Shown here piece after piece: positions 1 through 5,259 of a DNA stretch of 5,259 nucleotides (position 1 is the stretch's first letter; each line of letters begins with the position of its first letter). The translations under genes were made by a program, and so were the position numbers. The DNA lies in contig CAMATV010000259.1 in the NCBI GenBank assembly GCA_945861235.1, positions 1-5,259 on the forward strand, given 5' to 3'. The stretch comes from Opitutus sp. GAS368 (GTDB lineage Bacteria > Verrucomicrobiota > Verrucomicrobiia > Opitutales > Opitutaceae). The notes under the pieces were generated by a model. The model did not search any database, had not been told where the DNA came from, and saw only the letters and a list, made by a program, of their open reading frames with translations.

Positions 1-858
<858 letters not shown>

Positions 859-869
859 CCTGCCACGCC

Positions 870-1949
870 GTGCCGATTTCAAAAGATCCTCTTGCCCTGA
901 CCCAAGACCCCAAGACGCCGACGCCAAAGGCGTTGGGTTTCCGCATGCCGGCCGAGTGGGAGCCGCAGGCCGCCGTGTGGCTTTCGTGGCCGCATAACCT
1001 CGCCACGTGGCCCGCTCACTTTCGCATGATTCCGGCAAAGTTCGCGGAGATCGTCGCCCGGATCAGTCGCTACGAGGAAGTCCGGATCAATGTCGCCGAT
1101 CCGCTCCAGCAGCGCGCGTGGGCGTTGATCGCCAAGGCCAAGGCGGTGCTCTCGCGAGTGACGCTCTACGATCATCCGACCAACGATGCGTGGTGTCGCG
1201 ATCACGGCCCGATCTTCGTGAAAAACGACCAGACGGGTGAAGTCGCGGTCACGGATTGGGAGTACAACGCTTGGGGCGGAAAGTATCCGCCCTTCGATCT
1301 TGATAACACGATCCCACCGAAGATCGCCGAAGCGCTCGGCCTGCGTCGCTTTGAGAAGACGATGATTATGGAGGGTGGGTCGATCGACGTGAACGGGACC
1401 GGCCTCCTCCTCACCACCGAGTCGTGTCTGCTGAACAAGAACCGCAACCCTAAGATGTCGAAGGCGGCGATCGAGCGGGCGTTGCGCGATTACCTCGGCG
1501 TGCATACGATCTATTGGCTCGGCGAGGGTATCGTCGGCGACGATACCGACGGACACGTCGACGACACGACGCGATTCTTCTCCGCGGACGGGATCGTCAC
1601 CGTCGTCGAGAGCAACAAGCGCGATAAGAACTACCCTATTTTGCGCGACAATCTTGAGCGGCTCCAAGCCCTCCGCACGCCCGACGGGAAACCGTTCAAC
1701 ATTGTGACGCTCCCGATGCCCAAGCCTGCTTTCTGCGAAGGCCAGCAACTCCCGGCGAGCTATGCCAATTTCCTCGTGATCAACGGCGCCGTCTTGATGC
1801 CGACTTTCCAGCAGCCGAAGCGAGACGCCGAGGCCGCCGAGGTCCTCGCGGCGTGTTTCCCGGGCCGCGAGATCATCCCCATTGATTGCTTGGAGCTGGT
1901 CTGGGGCCTCGGGACGCTGCATTGCATTTCTCAGCAGCAGCCCGCCTAA
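870..1949 (+). CDS. aguA: agmatine deiminase
   Basis: This enzyme of the guanidino-group modifying (PAD-like, alpha/beta propeller) superfamily hydrolyses agmatine to N-carbamoylputrescine and ammonia, feeding the AguB encoded just upstream. It has 359 residues, close to the usual 340-370. Recognisable blocks in order are FRMPAEWEPQAAVWLSWPHN (24-43), WCRDHGP (108-114), EGGS (168-171), GDDTDGHVDD (223-232, with catalytic His229) and the C-terminal GLGTLHCISQQQP, in which Cys352 (bases 1923-1925) is the nucleophile. The residues before His-Cys are G-L-G-T rather than the more familiar glycine-rich run, but the catalytic residues are kept. The GTG at 870 was chosen because the conserved GFRMPAEWEP block begins before the next ATG (945), which would cut it. 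There is no clear Shine-Dalgarno sequence; with only 11 bases after the aguB stop, translational coupling is likely. The exact start is less certain than the gene. Confidence 0.96.
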   Translation: MPISKDPLALTQDPKTPTPKALGFRMPAEWEPQAAVWLSWPHNLATWPAHFRMIPAKFAEIVARISRYEEVRINVADPLQQRAWALIAKAKAVLSRVTLYDHPTNDAWCRDHGPIFVKNDQTGEVAVTDWEYNAWGGKYPPFDLDNTIPPKIAEALGLRRFEKTMIMEGGSIDVNGTGLLLTTESCLLNKNRNPKMSKAAIERALRDYLGVHTIYWLGEGIVGDDTDGHVDDTTRFFSADGIVTVVESNKRDKNYPILRDNLERLQALRTPDGKPFNIVTLPMPKPAFCEGQQLPASYANFLVINGAVLMPTFQQPKRDAEAAEVLAACFPGREIIPIDCLELVWGLGTLHCISQQQPA

Positions 1950-1952
1950 CCG

Positions 1953-2435
1953 ATGAAACGCCCGTTTGTGCTGTGCGCCGTGCTGTCGCTTGCTGCGCTC
2001 AGCGGGTGCGAGTCGCTCTCCGAGGCTTCGAGCAGCGTGCGCGCTAAGCTTGCTGCCCGCGAGCAGCCGCGCACTCACACCTACCAAGCCGCCCAGCGCC
2101 CGACTTACGAGGCCGCGCGACTTGCCGTGGATCAGATGGGCTTTCGTTTCATCCGCGGCGGTGCCGCCCAGGGTGAACTTGAAGCCGTCAGCGGACTTTC
2201 CGCGAGCGACACGCTGCGGAGCTCCCGTCAGTTCACGCTTAAGCTGCGGCTTAACCCCACGCTCGATGGCGGCACGGAGGCCTCGTTGTGGCTCTCCGAG
2301 GTGATCGAAAGCGATTCCCGGGGACGCGCGGGGCAGGGCACCTCGGCGGCGCTGCAGGATACGCCGCTCTACGAGGTGTTCTTCCGCAACGTCCAGTTGG
2401 CCATCGACGCGCCGAAGAAGAACGGAGCGGCTTGA
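1953..2435 (+). CDS. small lipoprotein of unknown function
   Basis: This predicted 160-residue lipoprotein does not belong to a family I can name with confidence. Residues 1-19 form a lipoprotein signal peptide: MKR n-region, hydrophobic core VLCAVLSLAA, and lipobox LSGC with the lipidated Cys19. The +2 residue is Glu, not Asp, so by the E. coli Lol rule it would go to the outer membrane, facing the periplasm. A polar, charged linker (about 20-45) precedes a compact domain (about 46-152). That domain opens with a helix (RPTYEAARLAVDQMGF) and continues with alternating strands (QFTLKLRLNP, TEASLWLSEVIE) and a last helix (YEVFFRNVQLAI). This layout recalls small helix-grip or BamC-like lipoprotein domains, which is only inference. 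The ATG lies 3 bases after the aguA stop with no separate Shine-Dalgarno, so it is probably co-transcribed and coupled. The gene's reality is well supported by the lipobox and spacing. Confidence 0.85.
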   Translation: MKRPFVLCAVLSLAALSGCESLSEASSSVRAKLAAREQPRTHTYQAAQRPTYEAARLAVDQMGFRFIRGGAAQGELEAVSGLSASDTLRSSRQFTLKLRLNPTLDGGTEASLWLSEVIESDSRGRAGQGTSAALQDTPLYEVFFRNVQLAIDAPKKNGAA

Positions 2436-2445
2436 ACGGAGCGGC
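2420..2445. repeat. 12-bp tandem direct repeat across the lipoprotein stop
   Basis: GAACGGAGCGGC occurs at 2420-2431 and again at 2434-2445, a period of 14 bases. The first copy encodes the end of the lipoprotein (NGAA) and the second spans and follows its TGA stop. The period is not a multiple of three, so this looks like a small local duplication at the gene end rather than a protein repeat. Confidence 0.6.
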
Positions 2446-2460
2446 GCTTTCCCCAGCGCC
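2443..2460 (+). terminator. weak hairpin after the agu-lipoprotein unit
   Basis: GGCGCT (2443-2448) pairs perfectly with AGCGCC (2455-2460) around a 6-base loop TTCCCC, starting 8 bases after the lipoprotein stop. No T-run follows, so it is not a canonical intrinsic terminator. It could stabilise the 3' end or mark a Rho-dependent end. The position fits the end of the transcription unit, but the call is weak. Confidence 0.25.
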
Positions 2461-2528
2461 GATTGAAGCGCGTTGATCAGCCGAAACGAAACGGGGCGCG
2501 TGAGAAAGCTCCCCTCCGTCACGATCCC

Positions 2529-2557
2529 TTCCTCTTAGCGTTTTTCCTCTGAAAATA
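2529..2557 (+). promoter_or_regulatory. rpsA: possible rpsA promoter
   Basis: In a GC-rich background, 2535-2561 is a local AT-rich patch. GAAAAT (2551-2556) matches the -10 consensus TATAAT at four of six positions. TTCCTC (2529-2534) is a poor -35, 16 bases upstream. Transcription from here would give a leader of about 190 bases. The match is weak, and the patch overlaps the dyad at 2537-2561. Confidence 0.2.
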
Positions 2558-2561
2558 CGCT
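2537..2561 (+). promoter_or_regulatory. AT-rich dyad upstream of rpsA
   Basis: AGCGT (2537-2541) pairs with ACGCT (2557-2561), and after one T-T mismatch TTT (2543-2545) pairs with AAA (2553-2555), leaving a 7-base loop. It could be an RNA hairpin, an operator dyad or a chance result of the AT-rich patch. Confidence 0.35.
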
Positions 2562-2676
2562 TGCGACTCGGCCGCACACTCAAGACGCTGCTCCTTCGCG
2601 GTCTCAGCTATTGGTCAAGTCGACGTCGCCGCGATGCTCCCGTCGACCCTTCCGTTAGTTCAACAGTCAACCCAAG

Positions 2677-2696
2677 GCTCCGCTTTTCGGCGGGGC
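2677..2696 (+). promoter_or_regulatory. rpsA: GC-rich hairpin in the rpsA leader
   Basis: GCTCCGC (2677-2683) pairs with GCGGGGC (2690-2696) around the loop TTTTCG, giving seven pairs including one G-U. It ends 57 bases before the rpsA ATG. It is followed by TCTC rather than a T-run, so it is not an intrinsic terminator. A structured leader element that helps control rpsA translation is possible, but this is inference from position. Confidence 0.4.
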
Positions 2697-2753
2697 TCTC
2701 ACCGGTGGTCTGGCGTCTCTGGAGCAGGGTGTCGGTTTGCCGGTTTCCGCGTT

Positions 2754-4424
2754 ATGAGTTCCATCATGCAAGAGCTGCTCGAGCAGTCCTCCTTCGATAA
2801 ATTGAAGCAGGGCGCGATTGTTCCGGGCGTTATCACTGAAATCCGCCAGCACGAAGTCGTGGTCGACATCGGCGGCAAATCCGAAGGCGTCATCCCCGCC
2901 CACGAATTCCTCGACATCGGCGAGCTCCAAATCGGCTCCACGATCGAGGTCCTCGTCGAAAAACTCGAAGACAAGAGCGGCGCCCCCGTTCTCTCCTTCG
3001 ACCTCGCCGAGCAAAAGAAGAATTGGGACAACATCCTGACGAAGTTCCCCGAGGGTTCCGTGGCCGCCGGCCGCGTGAAGGCCAAGGTCAAGGGCGGTCT
3101 CATTATCAGCATCGGCGTCGATGCGTTTATGCCGGCGTCGCATATCGACATCCAGCCCCCCAAGAACCTCGATCAATACGTCGGCCAGACCTACGATTTC
3201 AAGGTTCTCAAAATCAACGTCGAGCGGAAGAACATCGTGCTCTCCCGCCGCGAACTCATCGAGGAGCAGCGCACCAGCAAGCGTCGCAATCTCCTCGAGT
3301 CGATCCAGCCCGGCCAAGTCCGCAAGGGTATCGTCAAAAACATCACCGACTTCGGCGCGTTCATCGACCTCGACGGTATGGACGGTCTTCTCCACATCAC
3401 CGATATGAGCTGGGGCCGCATCTCGCACCCGAGCGAAATGGTGAAGCAGGGCGAAGAGATCCAGGTCATGATCATCGAAGTGAACCGCGACAAAGAGCGC
3501 GTTTCTCTCGGACTCAAGCAGACCACGAAAAATCCGTGGGACGAGATCGACCGCAAGTTCCCCGTCGGGGCCAAGGTTCACGGCAAAGTCGTCAACCTCG
3601 TGCCTTACGGTGCCTTCATCGAAATCGAACCCGGCGTCGAAGGCCTCGTGCACATCACCGAGATGTCCTGGACCAAACGCATCACCAAGCCCTCCGAACT
3701 GCTCAAGGTCGGTCAGGAGCTGGATGCGGTTGTCCTCGGTATCCAGAAAGACGAACAGAAGATCTCGCTCGGCCTCCGCCAACTCGAGCCGAACCCGTGG
3801 GACATGGTTCGCCACAACTACCCGATGGGCGCACGCGTTCGCGGCAAGGTGCGCAACATGACCACCTACGGCGCCTTCATCGAACTCGAAGAGGGCATCG
3901 ACGGTATGGTGCACGTCTCCGACATGTCGTGGACCCGCAAGGTCAACCATCCCTCCGAAGTCCTCAAGAAGGGCGACGAAGTGGACGCGATCGTCTTGGA
4001 CGTCGATTCCTCGCAGCAGCGCATCAGCCTCGGTATGAAGCAACTCGCGGTTGATCCATGGTCCGACATCGACGCCTTCTTCAAGATCGGCGACGTCGTG
4101 CAGGGCACGATCAGCAAGATCACCTCCTTCGGCGCCTTCGTGGAGCTCAAGGATGGCATCGACGGTCTCGTGCACATTTCGCAGATCAGCGAGGAGCGCA
4201 TCGACAAGATCAAGGACGTGCTCAAGTCCGGCCAAGTCGTCAGCGCACGTGTCATCAAGATCGACCGCGAAGAGCGTCGCTTGGGGCTTTCGATCAAGGC
4301 CGCGAACTACTCTTCCGAGCAGCTCGCCGCCGAGACGACCGCCTACGAGGCGTTGAACCGCAGCGCGGGCAACGACATGATGAACCTCGGCGACATCCTC
4401 GACGAGGCCTCGAAGAAGGTTTAA
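2754..4424 (+). CDS. rpsA: 30S ribosomal protein S1
   Basis: S1 binds mRNA on the small ribosomal subunit and helps load it for initiation. From the ATG at 2754 the protein has 556 residues, essentially the length of E. coli S1 (557). Six S1 (OB-fold) domains are visible at about 18-86, 102-166, 187-256, 272-342, 358-429 and 445-514. The first two are divergent, as in the family, where they anchor S1 to the ribosome. Domains 3-6 carry the canonical F/Y-G-A-F motif (200-203, 285-288, 372-375, 459-462) and a conserved His (214, 300, 387, 474). PWD/PWS linkers precede domains 4, 5 and 6. The tail ends in LGDILDEASKKV. The start was chosen because the family begins just before the first domain; ATG 2766 is a close alternative, and the open frame back to 2634 gives un-S1-like sequence. 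There is no Shine-Dalgarno, as in E. coli rpsA. It appears monocistronic, with a terminator directly downstream. Confidence 0.97.
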   Translation: MSSIMQELLEQSSFDKLKQGAIVPGVITEIRQHEVVVDIGGKSEGVIPAHEFLDIGELQIGSTIEVLVEKLEDKSGAPVLSFDLAEQKKNWDNILTKFPEGSVAAGRVKAKVKGGLIISIGVDAFMPASHIDIQPPKNLDQYVGQTYDFKVLKINVERKNIVLSRRELIEEQRTSKRRNLLESIQPGQVRKGIVKNITDFGAFIDLDGMDGLLHITDMSWGRISHPSEMVKQGEEIQVMIIEVNRDKERVSLGLKQTTKNPWDEIDRKFPVGAKVHGKVVNLVPYGAFIEIEPGVEGLVHITEMSWTKRITKPSELLKVGQELDAVVLGIQKDEQKISLGLRQLEPNPWDMVRHNYPMGARVRGKVRNMTTYGAFIELEEGIDGMVHVSDMSWTRKVNHPSEVLKKGDEVDAIVLDVDSSQQRISLGMKQLAVDPWSDIDAFFKIGDVVQGTISKITSFGAFVELKDGIDGLVHISQISEERIDKIKDVLKSGQVVSARVIKIDREERRLGLSIKAANYSSEQLAAETTAYEALNRSAGNDMMNLGDILDEASKKV

Positions 4425-4437
4425 CGCGACTCAAACC

Positions 4438-4464
4438 TAGGGGTGCCGCTCGTCGACGCCCCTA
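4438..4464 (+). other. first hairpin after rpsA
   Basis: TAGGGGTG (4438-4445) pairs with CGCCCCTA (4457-4464), eight pairs including one G-U, around an 11-base loop. It begins 14 bases after the rpsA stop and is not followed by a T-run. It may protect the mRNA 3' end or act together with the terminator just downstream. Confidence 0.5.
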
Positions 4465-4472
4465 CAAGACTC

Positions 4473-4503
4473 AAGCCGTCCGGAGCAATCTGGGCGGCTT
4501 TTT
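4473..4503 (+). terminator. rpsA: Rho-independent terminator of rpsA
   Basis: AAGCCGTCC (4473-4481) pairs with GGGCGGCTT (4492-4500), nine pairs with one G-U, around a 10-base loop. The T-run TTTTT (4499-4503) overlaps the end of the stem. The GC-rich stem plus T-run 49 bases after the rpsA stop is a classical intrinsic terminator. The opposite strand has no T-run, so it works only for + strand transcription. Confidence 0.88.
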
Positions 4504-4623
4504 ACTGCCGCCGCGGCGAGCTTGTTGAGTCATACCCGTCAAGCTGACGTCGACTGCCTGCCTAAACGTCCACCCGCCTCATTCCCATTCGTGTTCAATG
4601 TGACGAGCCCAACTGACCGGGAG

Positions 4624-4643
4624 GTAGGAGCCTGCTTGCGGGC
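4624..4643 (+). repeat. REP-like palindromic element with GTAG head
   Basis: The element reads GTAGGAGCCTGCTTGCGGGC. GCCTG (4630-4634) pairs with CGGGC (4639-4643), with one G-U, around the loop CTTG; flanking GGA (4627-4629) can pair with TCC (4650-4652). A GTAG tetranucleotide 5' of an imperfect palindrome is the hallmark of REP elements mobilised by RAYT transposases, and GTAGGAGC-n3-CTTG-n3-GC also resembles the common Pseudomonas REP. No inverted partner and no RAYT gene lie in the window, so it appears as a single copy here. Its repeat status across the genome cannot be seen. Confidence 0.55.
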
Positions 4644-4678
4644 GATTTCTCCATCGTGAACGCGACTTAAAATAACGG

Positions 4679-4692
4679 GTCCGCCGGCGGAC
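4679..4692. promoter_or_regulatory. perfect 14-bp palindrome upstream of receptor gene
   Basis: GTCCGCCGGCGGAC is identical to its reverse complement, and G4677-C4694 and a G-T pair extend the symmetry to 18 bases. It ends 52 bases before the receptor ATG at 4745. The position suits an operator or a leader hairpin (stem GTCCG/CGGAC, loop CCGG), but GC-rich palindromes of this size can arise by chance. Confidence 0.35.
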
Positions 4693-4744
4693 TCGAATTA
4701 CTTTTCCTCGCCGAACACTCACCGTGTCCCCTATTTCCTTTTCC

Positions 4745-5259
4745 ATGTCTTCATCGTTTCGTGTTCGTTTCATCATTCTTCGTCTCCTTCCGCTGTTTGC
4801 GACCGGTGCGGTCGGTCTAAGCGGACAGGGCACGCCTTCGGGAGCCGCGCTGGGCACATCCGCCCAGGTCGTGATGAGCCCCTTCGAAGTGCGCAGTCCG
4901 CAAGATTATGGTTACCGCGCGGGCGCATCCGTCACGGGCACGGGCACCGCCGGGCTCATCAAGGATACCCCGCTCAATATCAGCATTGTTTCTCAAGAAC
5001 TCATCGCGGACCAGGCCGGCAATCAGTTGGTGGATGTACTGCGTGGAGCGAGTTCCGTGGCCCTGCAGGTCAAGGACGAGACTATGATTTTGATTCGCGG
5101 CTACACGGGCCCCCAATTCGTGAACGGCCTGCCGGCCGGTTCCGGTCTGACGCTTTACGACGTGGACCGCATCGAAATTGTGAAGGGCCCCAACGCCGTG
5201 TTTGCCGGTATCTCCAATCCCGGCGGGACGGTTAATCTCATCAAGATCAAGCCGAGTTT
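4745..5259 (+). CDS. TonB-dependent receptor, N-terminal part
   Basis: This is the start of an outer-membrane TonB-dependent receptor, which imports a ligand (siderophore, glycan, cofactor) using TonB energy; the ligand cannot be told. The frame from ATG 4745 stays open to the window edge (171 complete codons), so the rest of the plug and the whole beta-barrel lie outside. Residues 1 to about 28 look like a Sec signal peptide with basic Arg6, Arg8 and Arg13 and a hydrophobic stretch. VVMSPFEV (42-49) sits where the TonB box is expected. The plug domain starts about residue 71 (LIKDTPLNISIVSQELI) and shows VDVLRGASSV (96-105), ILIRGY (115-120), YDVDRIEIVKGPNAVFAG (138-155) and PGGTVNLI (159-166), the standard plug motifs. 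GTG 4724 is in frame and could be the true start, adding seven residues; neither start has a Shine-Dalgarno. The SPFEV style resembles Opitutaceae receptors (inference). Confidence 0.93.
   Translation, partial: MSSSFRVRFIILRLLPLFATGAVGLSGQGTPSGAALGTSAQVVMSPFEVRSPQDYGYRAGASVTGTGTAGLIKDTPLNISIVSQELIADQAGNQLVDVLRGASSVALQVKDETMILIRGYTGPQFVNGLPAGSGLTLYDVDRIEIVKGPNAVFAGISNPGGTVNLIKIKPS

Larger units (their letters stand above)
2436..2753 (+). other. intergenic region and putative rpsA leader
   Basis: This is a 318-base stretch without a supported gene. I see no tRNA or recognised riboswitch. It holds the weak hairpin at 2443-2460, an AT-rich dyad at 2537-2561, a strong GC hairpin at 2677-2696, and no clear Shine-Dalgarno sequence before the rpsA ATG. 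The frame of rpsA is open back to an ATG at 2634, but the 40 extra residues are unlike S1 and are treated as non-coding leader. The region most likely carries the rpsA promoter and a long 5' UTR. Long leaders that mediate feedback control by S1 are known for rpsA in E. coli; a similar role here is inference. Confidence 0.6.
4425..4744. other. intergenic region between rpsA and the receptor gene
   Basis: These 320 bases hold no supported gene or tRNA. They contain a hairpin (4438-4464), the rpsA terminator (4473-4503), a short 5-bp dyad CGTCA/TGACG (4537-4549), a REP-like element (4624-4643) and a 14-bp palindrome (4679-4692). A short open frame runs on the minus strand from 4857 to 4579 across the receptor start, with no features of a real protein. 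Confidence 0.6.

Noticed and set aside
879..2522. Minus-strand open frame of 547 codons opposite aguA and the lipoprotein gene
   Set aside because: It lies opposite two well-supported genes, and its Arg/Leu/Gly-rich translation has no recognisable domain. It is an effect of GC-rich codon use on the real genes.
2491..2523. Nested short inverted repeats (GGGG/CCCC, CGTGA/TCACG)
   Set aside because: The pairings are mutually exclusive, short and have loops of 14-15 bases; no stable single structure emerges.
2634..2753. In-frame N-terminal extension of rpsA from ATG 2634
   Set aside because: The 40 extra residues are Ser/Arg/Gly-rich and unlike any S1 N-terminus; the start at 2754 gives the normal family length.
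2667..4235. Minus-strand open frame of 522 codons opposite rpsA
   Set aside because: Its sequence is a repetitive Asp/Val/His-rich mirror of the S1 domains (repeated GDVH, EFDEGA), which is expected from antisense reading of a repeated-domain gene.
3550..4300. Apparent DNA repeats in the second half of rpsA
   Set aside because: They are the related S1 domains 4-6 in the same frame, diverged at the DNA level, not a mobile or regulatory repeat.
4646..4673. Promoter for the receptor gene (TTTCTC, 16 bases, TAAAAT)
   Set aside because: The -10-like part is fair, but the -35 is poor and it overlaps the REP-like flank, so I do not list it as a feature.
4579..4857. Minus-strand open frame of 92 codons over the receptor start
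   Set aside because: It is rich in arginine without recognisable motifs and overlaps the receptor signal peptide region in antisense.

Overview
The window is 5.3 kb of GC-rich bacterial chromosome with every supported gene on the + strand. The upstream-lying polyamine genes and a full six-domain ribosomal protein S1 are ordinary bacterial housekeeping genes. The best taxonomic hint is the last gene. Its TonB-dependent receptor start, with 'VVMSPFEV' after the signal peptide, then 'YRAG' and 'IKDTPLNISIVSQELI', looks like the expanded receptor families of Opitutaceae (Verrucomicrobiota). That placement is inference from recalled family style, not from a search.

Layout. 1-858 is the nearly complete 3' part of aguB (N-carbamoylputrescine amidase). 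870-1949 is aguA (agmatine deiminase). 1953-2435 is a small lipoprotein of unknown function. These three are packed with gaps of 11 and 3 bases and look like one transcription unit. 2436-2753 is a 318-base leader region holding small hairpins and perhaps the rpsA promoter. 2754-4424 is rpsA (ribosomal protein S1, 556 residues). It is followed by two hairpins, the second a good intrinsic terminator (4473-4503). 4504-4744 is intergenic, with a REP-like element beginning GTAG (4624-4643) and a perfect 14-bp palindrome (4679-4692). A TonB-dependent receptor starts at 4745, or possibly at an in-frame GTG at 4724, and runs off the window.

How the genes work together. AguA converts agmatine to N-carbamoylputrescine and AguB hydrolyses this to putrescine, so the adjacent pair forms the two-step agmatine-to-putrescine route. 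The lipoprotein shares the unit, but nothing in its sequence ties it to polyamines. rpsA appears to be transcribed alone; neither cmk nor ihfB, its neighbours in E. coli, is next to it. The receptor belongs to a separate outer-membrane uptake locus that continues beyond the window.

No convincing new biological system is visible. The points most worth a second look are the singleton REP-like element, the apparent lack of Shine-Dalgarno sequences at all four visible gene starts, the structured rpsA leader, and the unassigned lipoprotein attached to the agu genes.
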